From assembly GCA_037975125.1 (NCBI GenBank), contig CM075856.1, forward strand, positions 7,635,078 to 7,699,077: a DNA stretch of 64,000 nt. Reading direction: 5' to 3'. Source of the DNA: Latrodectus hesperus (taxonomy: Eukaryota; Arthropoda; Arachnida; Araneae; Theridiidae). The translations under genes and the position numbers were made by a program. The notes beneath the pieces are model-generated. The model did not search any database and had not been told where the DNA came from. It was given only the letters and a program-made list of their open reading frames with translations. Position 1 is the stretch's first letter, and each line of letters opens with the position of its first letter. This document shows positions 12,381 to 24,846 of the stretch, piece after piece.

Positions 12381-13897
12381 TAGCTGTTAATTTATAGTAA
12401 TGTTACTCGTATTGTTTATTTATGAGTAAGACAGTACAATATTTAATTTATAATTAAATTAGCTCTACAGTTGGTAGATTTCTAAAATATGTGTACATAA
12501 ACATTTTAATGCTTACAATTCAATAATTACTCATTCAGTTGAAAGGAAGTAAGCAGAATTAAATAGAAAAACTATGAATTGAATAAATAAGTCACCATAA
12601 ACTCTTACGATTGGTATCGTGCAGTCGGTATGGATATAAATATTAGTGATTATATGATAGATATTTGAAATTTTGATGGTTCATGGGATAATCCTGCCTT
12701 GAAATATGATTGAACCACTTTTTCCTGATCAAGTTTAAATGTAAATTTTGAATACTTAGTTGTATTTTTCAAATTATGCTATACATATTTATAAAAAGAA
12801 ACTTATTCATATTGAAATAATTTCAAAGTAGTTCTTCAAGTTTTAATAAATGGAAATATGTAGTGATTTATAGCACTAAAGTAATTCTGATTTATTTTTA
12901 CTTTTGTACAGTGAAAAATAAATCTTGGTAATTTTTACTCTAATCAAAGTACATCTATATATAGAATTAGGATGTTTTTGAGTTGAATCTCCTTGAAAAA
13001 TCAACACATACTTAGTCTTACTATAATGATTTTATTAAAATAGAATTCAAAATAGATTGACATTCTACAGTCAGTTAAAATATTTGTTTTTATTTACCTT
13101 TAATAAAACAAATCCTTATTTACTAGACAACTAAAGGAATACTTTACAAGAAAACTCTCAAATAGAATCTAAAATAAATTTGATTTAAAAATTAAACGTT
13201 CTCTTAATAAAGCGAAAATGTTTTCGAATTTTCCTAAAAACATAAAGAAGTAACATGTATTACACTTAATTATCTTTATAATTAAAACATTTAGGGACAA
13301 AACAACGCACCATTTTCTAGAAATTACTACTTTTAAATGATTATGCCAAAAGGTGAAATTAGGGAACAAAATTCAATACAAAAGAAAATTTATGAATTAT
13401 AAGAACAAAATTTGTTCGTGTAACATACACTATTATTCTTATTTTTTTGTTTATGTTTAGTGAATAAATCATTATAGGAAAATCACACATAATTTTCATT
13501 TTAAATTCATTTTTATATTTTTCTTATATTGCTTTTATTTACATAATTTCAGCAATTTTTTATAAAAAATATTTATCATGCTTGAGAAAAGATTGAAAAT
13601 TAGGAACTCATTAAGTAATTACATTAAAAATCTATAACTTTCACATGTAAATTAATACACAAACTAAAATGTAACCAAACTTTGGAAACCTATATTAATT
13701 GTAGTACTTTTATTAAAAATAAGAATAAAAATGTAAAAATTTTAAAAATTTTTTTTTGGTTGAAAACGCTATTCAGTTTATATATCTCTAATGGAGTAAG
13801 CATTTATACCAGCTTCAGGGCTGATACTTCTTGTAGAAACAGAAGTTTATAAAACCACATACTCCACAAATTCAGCTTTATTCTTAAGAGACTGGGT
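12381..13897. other. AT-rich spacer, no gene seen
   Basis: AT-rich with stops in every frame and no named element. Confidence 0.5.
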
Positions 13898-13911
13898 GTC
13901 ACCATGGTGAC
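13898..13911. promoter_or_regulatory. X-box-like palindrome (RFX-type site)
   Basis: GTCACCATGGTGAC is a perfect 14-bp palindrome with the spacing of an RFX X-box (two RYYNYY/RRNRAC half-sites separated by AT). RFX factors bind such sites at ciliary and other genes. No start site or gene is seen beside it, so a functional role is unproven. Confidence 0.3.
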
Positions 13912-14205
13912 TAACATAGAACATTGCTCTTATCCAGCCCTTGGCTAAATCTTTCAAGAAAGTCTTTTTTGAAGTGAGAAATTTTTGGCAAAAAGCGAAG
14001 AAGCTTTTGGTGCTTAAACAACTTAATTTTGTTTCGATTCTTTTCACCTAAAGTAATGTTTCTCATTTTTCCCCCCACACATACTTTTTGCTATATCTTG
14101 TTAAGTTAGTTTTGATATTTTGAGGGAATATCTTTAAAGCACACAAATCATTAGCGTATATCTTTATAGAATACATATGAGAATAAATATCACATTATTG
14201 TGTCT
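13912..14205. other. Spacer, no gene seen
   Basis: Nothing recognisable apart from AT-rich sequence leading into the hairpins at 14206. Confidence 0.4.
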
Positions 14206-14301
14206 ATTCTATAAATTACATATTTTAAATGTAATTTATAGAATGGAATGTAAAATTGTAGAAATAAAGAATGTAGAAATAAATTAATTACTACATTCTT
14301 T
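14206..14301. repeat. Two adjacent hairpins
   Basis: The first has 15-bp perfect arms ATTCTATAAATTACA (14206-14220) and TGTAATTTATAGAAT (14230-14244) with a 9-base loop. The second has 11-bp perfect arms AAAGAATGTAG (14266-14276) and CTACATTCTTT (14291-14301). Both are AT-rich, so chance foldback cannot be excluded. Confidence 0.75.
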
Positions 14302-14823
14302 AGAGGCTATTAAATATAAATCTGTTAAATGTGATACGTAAACTGTTTTAAGAGTTAAATTCACTTGATTTATTATGTTGCTTAATTATAATCTTTACAA
14401 ATAATCTTATGAATGTAATAAAATTTAATATAATGCAGGAATATTTTGGATTAAACAAATCAAGTTTTAATTACATTTTAAAAATAATTAAAGTAATTAT
14501 TAAAATAATCTTTTGCAGCAGAAATTAGAACATCAAACTTTAATGATATGTAAATAAGCAATTCAGTTAAGTTTTAGGTAAAATTGTTAATTCTATTAAA
14601 GTACATGTATTAAGAGTATTACACAAATTTTTGAAATATTTATTAAAATATGAAATATGATTTCTGAAAATCTTCCAATCTATTGAAGAATTATTTGAAT
14701 TGTTATCATAGAACTTTTGAAGAATAATGAAGATTTTTAGAATGCATATGTGTTATCGTTTGAACCATGAAATTACTATTAAGCAAATTAGAACTTTTGA
14801 AGAATATTGAAAACTATTGAACT
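14302..14823. other. AT-rich spacer, no gene seen
   Basis: No feature recognised up to the target-site duplication at 14824. Confidence 0.45.
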
Positions 14824-14837
14824 TCTTTTAAATTTGA

Positions 14838-14938
14838 TTTTTGGTTTGGTTTGTTTGTCGCTCAACGGTCATTTCTTGCACACGAGGGCTAATTAGACCG
14901 GGACCTACGGTTTAAAGTGGATTCCGAACCCCTACGGC
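14838..14938 (-). mobile_element. tRNA-derived SINE, family A, 5'-truncated copy
   Basis: Only the 3' part of family A is present. It runs from the GGTTTGGTTTG tail complement through GTCGCTCAACGGTCATTT, GAGGGCTAATTAGACC and GGGACCTACGG to TTTAAAGTGGATTCC. The tRNA head and both pol III boxes are absent. Exact 14-bp duplications TCTTTTAAATTTGA lie at 14824-14837 and 14939-14952. 5' truncation with flanking duplication shows target-primed insertion. Its close match to the 10005-10186 copy suggests a fairly young insertion. Confidence 0.92.
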
Positions 14939-14952
14939 TCTTTTAAATTTGA

Positions 14953-15580
14953 AATTACTGTTTTATTTATATTCGAATTTAATACTGAACGAATTATATT
15001 GATGTATATTGAAGACTTTTAGAAAGCATAAGTTATTGTTTGCATCGCAAAATTATAACATTGAACTTTTATGTTATAACTATTATGATAAGTCATTCAG
15101 TTTGAGGGTTTAGATAAATTGTTAATTTGTATTAAACTATATAAAGAGTTTTATAAAAAACTTTTAAAATATTTATTAAAATATAATATGTGCGTTCTAA
15201 ATATCTTCGAACCAACTGAAGAATTATTTCGGTTTATTTTCTTTTATTTAATTATTAGTTGACAGAATAAACTTTACAAAATGATGCAAATATCTCGCTC
15301 TCTCTCTACGAATATTTTCAATAATCCTTCTGTTATCCAATATTTATCTATAATAGTTTCTTTAGAAGCGTTTCTAATACAGTTAAAAATAAATTTAAAA
15401 AATTGGTATTGTTTACAGTAAATACAACTAAAAATATTTAGCATTCAAAGCAGCAGTTTGATAACACAAAACTAATCAAAATTTAAAAAATAAATTCTTC
15501 TGCAGTGAAATGATAAAAACAATTACATAAATGTCACGTTATGATAATTTCCTAACTGCTTCATGTTGCTAACTTAATTA
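14953..15580. other. AT-rich spacer, no gene seen
   Basis: Contains a short (CT)n near 15297-15306 and otherwise nothing recognisable. Confidence 0.45.
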
Positions 15581-16150
15581 ATATTGCTAATTTGTATTTT
15601 AATCGGATATTAATAAATGCTCCTCGTTCAAATTACTTCAATAAAGGCAGGTACGATTTTGAAGTTGAGAAATATGCAGTTACTGTTCCAAATGGTTCAA
15701 TGGTACTTTTCGTGGAGAATCTGAAGTCTGGTTACGATAAGGTCACGTCAAACAAAAACGAAATATGTATTGTAACCATAACTTCAAAGTATGAAATAAA
15801 GAAAAACACATTTGCTCGGAAATTGGACAACAAATCCTTTTAGTCCTCGATGCTGCTCTCCGAATCGGCGCTTTGCATCTGGTTTCACTGGATTTCAGGC
15901 TTCCTTCCCTGCTGCACTCAAAAAGTTTTAAAAGCTATCGACTTTGTTCTTATTCCATTTCAAGAAGAACCTTACTCGCAAGAAAAGCAATACGTTCCCA
16001 ACATTGCCTGGTTGTAAAAACAAAAGTTATTATTTTTGTTCTTGGAAGCGCACATTTCTCCGTTTCGGAAAGGAATATCATTTCTACAAGATTGTTTCGT
16101 CAAACAAATCAACAAGACTGGATGCGTGAAAAACGAATGTGAAAAGGATA
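15581..16150 (+). other. GC-raised island with short unknown ORF
   Basis: A frame is open from 15592 to 15843 (83 codons, first possible start TTG, no ATG near its beginning). Its translation has mixed composition, with words such as RYDFEVEKYAVTV, unlike AT-noise frames nearby. After its stop the same region stays GC-raised to about 16140 with further short open frames. I do not recognise the protein. It could be a decayed exon, an untranslated exon or a noncoding conserved element. No clear splice sites frame it. Confidence 0.25.
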
Positions 16151-19100
16151 TTATTCCAGAATGACAAGGAATACAATACATAATTGAATCTGATGGTATA
16201 TAATACGAAGTGAATACATTCACTGAGGAATGAAAATAAAAGTATTCAGCGTGTAATATATATCAGTGAATATATAAATTGAATTTATAATAAATGGAAA
16301 TGTTATAATGAGGTTAGCAAATCTCATTACACACAAGCAACTAATTATAAATAAAATTTTCATGAATTAAGGCTAATAAATTGACAATATTAAAAGATTG
16401 GCAAAAAAATAACTACACAAAACATTTTTAAAAATTATATTACGTTACTTTGCATTTTGAAACATTATGCATAAATATATTAACTTTAAAATATAATTTA
16501 TTGTCTTTGCAATTTTTAATATTTCATATTTTATAAAATCATTAATGAAGGAGAAATTTTAAAATATTAAAAATATATTACTTGATGATCAATTAAAAAT
16601 ATTTACGCTTTAAAATAATTAAAAATATCATTTATTTAGTTTTTCATTTAGAAAAATTATCGCTATTTTAGTAATGAGGTGTTTTTTTTTTAAATTTTTT
16701 GTTTAGTGAAGATGTTTTAAAATGTTTTACTGAAGCAAATATTTCCAGAAGAAATTAAGAAAGAAAAGGAAAAGATGGCTCTAAGATTTTTAATCGAATT
16801 TCATTCAATTTGGATAAAAATTTTAAGTTGTGGGTGATTATATAAACAAATGCATTAATATTTTAAAAGCTTTTATATCCATTAAATGAATATTTCTTTC
16901 AAGAAAGAAACTAACATTTAGATTTTTTATAGTAATTGATAAACTCTTATTTGTTAAATTTAAGTGGTTCTTACTTAAATGAATTTTTCATTTTTACCTT
17001 CGAAATAATTCAAGCAAAATTAATTTTGATCTTATTTTTGTTTCAAGTAACTCAATTCAAAAAATCTTTATAATTGAAATTCCATTAATAAAAATAATAT
17101 AAACTTATGTAGAAAAGTAATCGTGACAAAATCAAAAAAATAAGGAGTTATAAATCTATAGATACTTTACCAAGCTAAGAGTATGATAAAATATATGTTT
17201 ATTAAGAAAATGTTTTTCTCCCTAGATTTAATTTTCACAAATTTGAGGCATTCGAAATGAAAGTTTTTTGCGTGGTATTTGTTGTTAAAATTTATGCGGT
17301 ATTCAAATGATGCATGAAAGTTCGTCTATTATTGGGAATAATGTTATGATATATTTAGGCAGAAATTAGAGGTAGGAAAGTAGTTTTACTAAAATAATTA
17401 ATCTGAAAATATCTCAAAATGGCTATTCCATTTTTGTAACTTCAAAAAGAGAAAAAATTCTTATGAGAAAGAAAAATAGCAATTATTGCGCCCATTCATT
17501 GACAAAAACCTACGGAATAATTTTAAAATTAAATATACTATAAAAGTTAAATTATTTCTTTGCATGCTTAGTCATAAATTAATAAAAATTATTAACATAT
17601 TAAGGATATTAACTAAATTGGCTATAAGTGCTTGCAGTAGAAAGCCATTTTCTTTCTTCTACATGCTTTAAAAATAGAAGCTTCATTTATGATACTAAAA
17701 AAATTGAAAATTACAGTTTGATGAAATAAATTTTCAAAACATTTCATATAACAACCCTAACTATGCATTTTATAGTTGTGACTTTCCTTTATTAGGAAAT
17801 AAATGACCCGAATTAAGCGGTATTTATTCTATTTTTGGGTCAAATATATCATTCTTATTTGGATTTTCCTGTCGTGGATAATAAACTAATAAAAATGAAT
17901 AAAAGATAAATATCAAAATACTTTTGAGTTTGTTTATCAAAATATTAAAATTTTACTTTGCAGTTCGAATGAATTATAAAATTTATTATTGGAAATGAAA
18001 TAAAATGAAACAATCAGACATAACTCCACCTAATATAACATCAACAGACATAATTTATTTTCAAAACATTTTTAATTGTTTGCGATCTAGAAACAACGGA
18101 AACAGGAACTTTTATAAGACAAAAGATGGAAAAAGACATAAATTAAAAAACTTTTTTATCTATATTATAAGCGAATGATTTGAAATCTGCTGAAATTTTT
18201 TTAAATTACATAAAATATTTTTAATATCTTTAATTTACAGAACTAGTTAAACTGGAAGAAAAAATAATCAGAATGTAAACTGCAGTAAAATTCTGTGGGA
18301 TAAAAAATATAATAACAAGCTTTTGGAAAATATTTTGGAATATTAGTATGTAATCATTTTTGTATTACAATTACTACACTTTTTCAACTCTTTAAAATTT
18401 CAGAATTTTAATTTAACTATATATTTCATGTTGTGCATATAATATTAGTTTACTTTTAAAGTGTGATACGTATTGGGAAACTTACTAGGCTCATATATGT
18501 AAAAATTACCAAGATTTAAGTGGAATTTTGGTAGCGTCTTAGAGTTATTATTTTAGCCGAAATTTTAAATCGGGAATAAACTTATTGCATATATTCATGC
18601 CCATCTCTTTCCGTTCAAAAGAAAATGTTTCGGATGACTTAACAATGCCTGACTCATCCTGAAAAAAGGAGAGAAGCCATAAAACACATGCGTCATCTGA
18701 ATGTTTCAAATGCATGAAGTGCATTATGTATGTAGTGATTCTCGATCGGACTTTTACAGGATTCAGAAAACTTTACTAGATACAGCTGACATAATAAACA
18801 TTCAAATTTTAGATAATGTTTATGTATTTATCATTGAATATTTGTAAAAAAATAATTGAAGAATAATTTGATTTATGAATTTAATTTTAATTGGAACAAT
18901 TGCGAAATATTATAATAAAAGCTTTAACTACAGAAAAAAATTATTCGAAAATTTTTCAAATTTGTAAATCTAGAAGCATATACCAATATTTTTCTTATAA
19001 TTTTAACAATGTTAAATTTTGTACATAAGAAAAATTAATATTAAATATATAAAGTTAAAATTAAATAAATGAAGATTAGACACATAAAATTAACTATAAC

Positions 19101-19244
19101 GTTAATGTAAATATTGAAATATTTTTTCTCCTTAATCTATATCAATAAAATTTTTAGTCTGTTTGCCCTGTGAAATTTTGTATGGAATAGATAATGGATT
19201 ATAATGTAGTAGAATGAAATATATATTAAAGTGTTGATCTGACC
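16151..19244. other. AT-rich spacer, no gene seen
   Basis: Long AT-rich run. A small GC-raised patch at about 18595-18760 has no recognisable content. Confidence 0.5.
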
Positions 19245-19249
19245 AATTT

Positions 19250-19496
19250 GCCGCCCAGCTTGTTTAGTGGTCAGCGTGCCTGCCTGCGGATAGGGAGGTC
19301 GTGGGTTCGAATCCCAGTTCGGGCATGGATATACTATCTCTATCTACCCTGTTTGTCCTTTCCTTGTATGAATGTGGAGTGAATGGTTGCCTACCCTATA
19401 AATTGGTACCTATGGCATGTGTGTACTGAGGAAGTCAGACTCCACACCAAAATATGGTTCAGTTACCAGTCTGGCTGGCACACGACAACAACAGCA
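19250..19496 (+). mobile_element. tRNA-derived SINE, family B
   Basis: The tRNA-like head starts near 19253 with GCCCAGCTTG. The A-box-like TTAGTGGTCAGCG follows at about 19264, and an exact B box GGTTCGAATCC lies at 19304-19314, with a TGGG/CCCA T-stem. The acceptor-stem ends GCCC/GGGC still pair but the inner stem is broken, so it is not a working tRNA gene. The body contains GAATGTGGAGTGAATGG and ends TGGCTGGCACACGACAACA with an ACA-rich tail. I could not define a target-site duplication. Confidence 0.8.
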
Positions 19497-20520
19497 GTTA
19501 TTATGAAACTCCAGCAATTCATGATTTCAATGTCTGTCTACATAAAAGACTGCCACCAGAGCGAGTTTAGAAACAACTGGGGAATCGTAATCAGTCTTTA
19601 TATAATAAGAGTTCATGGAATTACAAACAAAAACTTGTAGTTTTTATAATGTTTATACTATCACCTACAATAATTTAAACTTTTTTTTAATGATTTTCTG
19701 TTTTTTATAAATCACATTACTTTCAACTATGAGCCTATGACTTTGATATACGATATTATGAATTATCATCATTAAGTATTACATGTATTTATAAAATAGT
19801 GTATAAATATTTAAAAACGATAATGTTATTTTGTTTTAATTAGTTTTGCATCAAATCTACGAGCATGCATCATAAAAATGTAAATCGCTATAATCAAGTA
19901 ACTTTACTTTGACTCAGATATTAATGTTTCATAATATTTTCTGTTTTTGTTTTATTAGCACAATGTATCATAAGAGACAATTTAATTTTAAAGTTTTTGG
20001 TTCGTACTCGAGTGGCCTGAGAATGTGACATGCTCTTGCATGTAATTACTTTTTATTAAATATAAATAGAAAAACGATATAAACTGAAAAATCAAAGGGT
20101 ATTCAAAATAGGTTCCCTTCTCACAGCTAAATATTAACTTTCACATTAAAGACATTACAACACTTTTAGTGCCTAGATTTACAATTTTCTTTGGCAAAAT
20201 TACTTAAATTTAAAGCCCTTATCACATGGGATATGCACAAAATATTTATATCATATTTTCTAATTTCAGCTCTACAAAATGACTAACTTCTTCGCAGTGA
20301 ATATGAAATTATTACCCATCAAACTGCATTATTTTTTCTTCTATGGAGGTACGTATGGCTTTAGTATTTAGCTAAATGCAATATCTTTATTAATCAATTT
20401 TCTATTAAAGGAAAACGCAAATAAAGAGACAAGCTTTCTAAAAATTAATATGACACTAAAATAATTTCAGCTGGATTTATTAGAATATTACTGTGATATT
20501 CTCTTATAATTTGAAATTAT
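19497..20520. other. AT-rich spacer, no gene seen
   Basis: No feature recognised. Confidence 0.45.
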
Positions 20521-20620
20521 TGTGACACTTACGCACCATGCATGTATAACACATGGAGCAGCGCACCATGTGTTATACATACCAACCTATCATAATTCCA
20601 GCCTAGCTGGCACACGACAT
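20521..20620 (+). mobile_element. Family B SINE 3' fragment with hairpin
   Basis: The end TTCCAGCCTAGCTGGCACAC matches the 3' end of the family B SINE (CCAGTCTGGCTGGCACACGAC). Just upstream is a perfect 15-bp inverted repeat, ATGTATAACACATGG at 20542-20556 and CCATGTGTTATACAT at 20566-20580, with a 9-base loop. The head and boxes are missing. Confidence 0.6.
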
Positions 20621-21280
20621 CTGGCCAATTTAAAATAAAAACTAAGTTTCCATTTGAAATGTTGACCATAATATTTGTAATCAATTTAAAACAATTAAAA
20701 CGAAATTGGTGAGATATTTGAAATCCAGATGAATTCAAGAATAAGTCAGGGGTAAACTATAAATGTTTTGAACCAGTTGTGAAATAATTTAAGCGGAATG
20801 TCACAAAATGGCTACATTTAATTAGTTTTATATATTATTAATCAAATTGTTTAAGTTAATTTGCATGAAAAGTTTGAATTTAAAATATATTTACTTTTGT
20901 TAAAAATATTGAATGAAATTTTAAGACAAATTGATTAGCAAAAAGCATCTCAAAACAGCTATTTTAAAGATCATTTCTATCGAAATTTTATTATTTTCTG
21001 AAAAAAAAATTTAGAAAATTTAATTGATATTAGAGCCGTGATTGAAGATTTTTAAAAAGCTTATTTAAAGTATGCAGAATAAAATGCCAGTTATAGAAAG
21101 AATATTTTATATAATATGGTCAGTTGTAAGACTTTTTTGTGGAGTACAATCAAATATTCTTTCTATAAATCGAAAAATAAAATAGATCATATGATGTTGG
21201 GATTAAAAGTTGGTATACATAGCACATGAGAAAATTTTACTTATAACCACGCGGGTACTTCAATAGTTTTCTTGCAGATA
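20621..21280. other. AT-rich spacer, no gene seen
   Basis: No feature recognised. Confidence 0.45.
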
Positions 21281-21640
21281 GAGATTATGATGTATCGGAG
21301 ATTATGATGTCATGAGCTGGACCAAAAAAAAATTATAACACACCCCAGTGAGCATTCTAAATAGGAAGGGGGATGTTTGATGTCCGGCGTTCTTCATCAT
21401 TCCAGAAAGGGAGAGAAATTTTGTTTTTGCCTTCACCACCCACACATTCCTCCCACTTTTTCTAAGACTTGCCTCTTGACGGCTTTTCAAAGTGGGGTGG
21501 TGTTTTAACACAAAAGCTTGAGTCAGCAGTTCCCTCTCTTAAGACGAACGATGACGTTCAAATAAATCGCTTTTGCAAAAAATAATCGATCGTCAGCACT
21601 TTGGTAGACTCTTCCCTTTTTTTTAGGTCAAAGTTGCAAT
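21281..21640. other. GC-raised island with a 17-bp tandem duplication
   Basis: GAGATTATGATGT occurs at 21281-21293 and 21298-21310 (period 17). To the right a GC-raised segment runs to about 21640. It includes the self-complementary ATCGAT within AATAATCGATCG. Short open frames on both strands are not recognisable as proteins. Candidate noncoding element. Confidence 0.3.
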
Positions 21641-22225
21641 TTAATCTTTTCTTAATAACGTGAAACAAATATTTCATTAAAAGGTACAAATGAGTGCTGA
21701 GATGAGTAAAATAACTGAAAAAGGCATGTTATTTGATTAAAGGCTTCCTATTAAAAATCACTTAAAGACATCTTCGTTTGATTACACATTCAGCAACTTT
21801 GCAAATTTTCACTTCAACTTTAGTAATTGATGGTAATATGATTTCAGGAGGAAAGCCTATACGATTTTAGATTGTTCGTAGTTATGATTTTAATCATTAA
21901 TGTTTAAAGGAATTTTAAGCATTTCAAATTTACACTGAATCACATTAATTATTCTTTCTATAACTTATTTTTACTTACATATTTATACCTTAGCAATATA
22001 TTGGATATATGCAATGATCTAAGACACATTAAAAAATTTATCCATGAACAGTGTCAATAATTCTGTAGTATAGTTAAACAACGACAACCATTTGAATTGT
22101 CCTTCTCACAATATTTCTGTAACTATCATCAAACCTCATTGGACAACTAATAAGTGTGCATAAGTCAAATTATTTTTGCCCGCATCAAGATCATAACTCT
22201 TGCACACGGACAGCCACAGTCTCAG
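21641..22225. other. AT-rich spacer, no gene seen
   Basis: No feature recognised. Confidence 0.4.
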
Positions 22226-22229
22226 TTTT

Positions 22230-22460
22230 ACTAATAGGCTAGCTCATCTCATCTAAGTTTTTTCTGTGGGCTTCGAGTTCGATCATGGATACTGTGAATA
22301 AATGGAAACGGACGCAGTGTAATTGATGTCTGCATTCATGATTACAGAGAAAGGTGCTTGTGAGTTTACCAGGCTCCCTCTCTTGTAAAATGTAAATACT
22401 GTGAAACATCTACCTGAAAGGATATAAATGCATTACAATAATCCTTCTCCAAAAAGCTGT
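22230..22460 (+). mobile_element. Possible decayed tRNA-derived SINE, family F
   Basis: GGCTAGCTCATCTCATCTAAG resembles an eroded tRNA A-box region. GAGTTCGATCATGG about 30 bases on resembles a B box with two changes. The sequence after it is GC-raised up to about 22460, with no other copy in the window. The assignment rests only on the spaced boxes and is weak. Confidence 0.35.
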
Positions 22461-23499
22461 TCATAATGCCATGTCAAAATCTCACGTCAAACACTCAAGA
22501 TTAAATGAATTTGCAATCCGAGAGCTTTTTAGAAATAAACAGAATGCAAAATATCTAATTTATTAAATTGATACTAGAAAAAAAACTTCTGTTTTCCTAA
22601 GTACATTTTTAGTTGTAAAATGTATAACGAATCGATTATTCTAAGAAATTTCCTTTTCAAGTGATTATTAATTAATCTAAGGATTACATTTTAAAATATT
22701 TTTCTAGCTTACAACATACTTAATAGTTTACATAACAACTGCAATTCCTAACACTGTTGACAATATTTGATAATTCTCTGAAGAAAATATTTAACCTCTC
22801 CAAATAATCTTTCATTTACAAATTTAAAATTAACGTTCTAGACATTTAAAATTTTTGCAGATGCAATGGGTTTGACCATAAATCACATTCACCTTTATAT
22901 TCACATTGGACTCACAACAAACGCATTCATTTCTCATTGCACTTTGAGTTACATATTTTTTAATTATAAGAATATAAGTTAAGTGTATTCCATATAGTTT
23001 TAGATAATTTTTATTGACTATCAAATCACAGAATGAAGATATGTATTTTTATATTTTCCAAATAAGAATAAATCTAGCATTGTAGTTTTTTTGTTAATTA
23101 GCCGGTTAGAGTCAAGGATTTATGACTAATTTCCTTTTTCAATCAACTAAAAATTTGATAGATCGATATTTAATGAACCAAAATGTTCATAATTATATTT
23201 ATTAATTTATAGCACATTATAAGCAATATATAAATGTAGTTTATAACTCAGATTCATACCGCAGATTTAAAAAAATATTTTTTCAAAACAAGTTTCTTAA
23301 ACATTGAAATATGAATAGCTTTTTTAGCGTTGATATTTTAATAAAAATTTATGCCCTTTTTGCAATTCTCTTATAACAGCAGAAAATAACGAAGTAATTT
23401 ATAAAAAACAAATCAAATTTAAATTAATAAGTTTCTATTTGTGTGTGAACTGTTTTACGATACACAAATTAATCTAGAAGATATATTGATTTAAGTACC
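22461..23499. other. AT-rich spacer, no gene seen
   Basis: No feature recognised. Confidence 0.45.
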
Positions 23500-23865
23500 A
23501 TTTTTAGGCAATGCAAAACTAATTTCCACAGAAGTGATTACTCCTTTCAAAGAGATGGCAGGTGCTGATATTCAACTTCTAAACCTGTGCGATCTTAGAA
23601 AAAGATAAGAACAATGTCTCTAAAGGAATTCCCCTCGTACTGTCTGATCATACTAGAGATATCTGTTTAGAAGTGCAAAGCCACGAGATGGCTATTAATA
23701 GAAGAGGTGTCGTTAACCGGATGGCGTTGGTGAAACAGCTTCCATTCTCCGGAGTCCCCTTCCCCCCGTGTCTTTGCGGGGAAAATGTCTTGAGAAATAG
23801 AATTTCACCAAGGGCATTGAAAAGTAATCCCACGGCCGAAGTAATCAGTGTCCTGTTATGAGCAA
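23500..23865. other. GC-raised island, candidate conserved noncoding element
   Basis: Sharp rise in GC with words such as GTCGTTAACCGGATGG and CCACGGCCGAAG. Both strands hold short open frames across 23650-23860. Neither translation is familiar, and mutual opening on both strands is typical of GC-raised noncoding DNA. Confidence 0.3.
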
Positions 23866-23989
23866 TCTATTCTTATGAAATTAAACTAATCTTTAATGCT
23901 CTTAAATAAGAGGTATTTCTTAGAGGCTGAAATAAGTGCTTTTGTACTGAGTTTTAGTAAATTTGACTCTCAACTATCAATTTTGACAC

Positions 23990-24118
23990 TTGAGGGTTAA
24001 TTGAATTAATTCAAAGTGGATTTCGTAACCACTACAAACATCCATGCCCAATGTGGGATTCCAACACATGAATTATTGAGTCGAAAACCAGAGCATTAAT
24101 CATTCGGCTGACAGCTCA
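23990..24118 (-). mobile_element. tRNA-derived SINE, family A, diverged copy
   Basis: On the plus strand it shows TCAAAGTGGATTTCG, CCACTACAAACATCCATGCC, the eroded B-box complement GGGATTCCAAC and CATTCGGCTGACAGCTC, in family A order. The tail and central region are degraded. Confidence 0.8.
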
Positions 24119-24390
24119 GAGCATTTATTTTTGGTTTGATGTAAAATTAGAATTTCATTTATAAAGGAGTGTTTTGATCAGCAAAACATTTGGACCCGTC
24201 AAATATCTTAAAAGTCACTTTTTGATAATAAATTAAAAAATAAACATTATGAAATTATCAAATGCCATTTGATACAAATATTTTTCTTTGAAATATATTT
24301 AATAGTTGGATAAAGAATTAGCAATTTTCATTTGAGTTTGATTAAAGTATTTACTAAATTATATTTAAAGTAAAAAAATTCTGGAAATAT
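24119..24390. other. AT-rich spacer between two SINE copies
   Basis: No feature recognised. Confidence 0.4.
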
Positions 24391-24545
24391 GTTGTTTGTC
24401 ACTTAACAGTCATTTTTTGCTCATAAGGGTTAGTTTAGACCGGGACCTATGACTTAAACCACTACAAATATCTAGGCCCAAGATGAAATTCAAACCAACG
24501 AACCGAAGCCAAGAACTCTAACCATTCTGCTACTAGCTCGACATC
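24391..24545 (-). mobile_element. tRNA-derived SINE, family A, diverged copy
   Basis: Plus-strand order TTGTTTGTCACTTAACAGTC, TTTTTTGCTCATAAGGG, AGACCGGGACCTATG, then the B-box complement AATTCAAACC and TAACCATTCTGCTACTAGCTC. About 20 bases in the TTTAAAGTGGATTCCG part are deleted relative to the 10005-10186 copy. Both ends of the element are present. Confidence 0.85.
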
Positions 24546-24760
24546 TGAACTATAAATTAATGAATATGCCTTTTACTAGAAAAATTAAACATTATTAAAT
24601 TTAAATAAAACAAATGAGTGCAAAGATGAGTCAATAATGATTAAATCATTTATAATAAAAAAAGTAGTTTGACCAAACCAAGACTAAATGTTATAAAATG
24701 ACAGATTAAATAGTGTTACTAAGATATCGTTAAAGTAAGATATCATTTTTCCCACATTTT

Positions 24761-24846
24761 TACTTTAAATATCATTAAAGTAAAAAAAGTACTTTAAATA
24801 TCATTAAAGTAAAAAAAAGTACTTTAAATATCATTAAAGTAAAAAT
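24761..24846. repeat. Three tandem units, each an inverted repeat
   Basis: A unit of 29-30 bp starting TACTTTAAATATCATTAAAG is repeated at 24761-24789, 24790-24819 and 24820-24846. Within each unit TACTTTAA and TTAAAGTA are reverse complements. The outer flanks CACATTTTTACTTTAA and TTAAAGTAAAAATGTTG are also inverted relative to each other, so the whole array is palindromic. Confidence 0.9.

Noticed and set aside
19250..19325. tRNA gene
   Set aside because: A and B boxes are present but the acceptor stem is broken and a SINE body follows directly.
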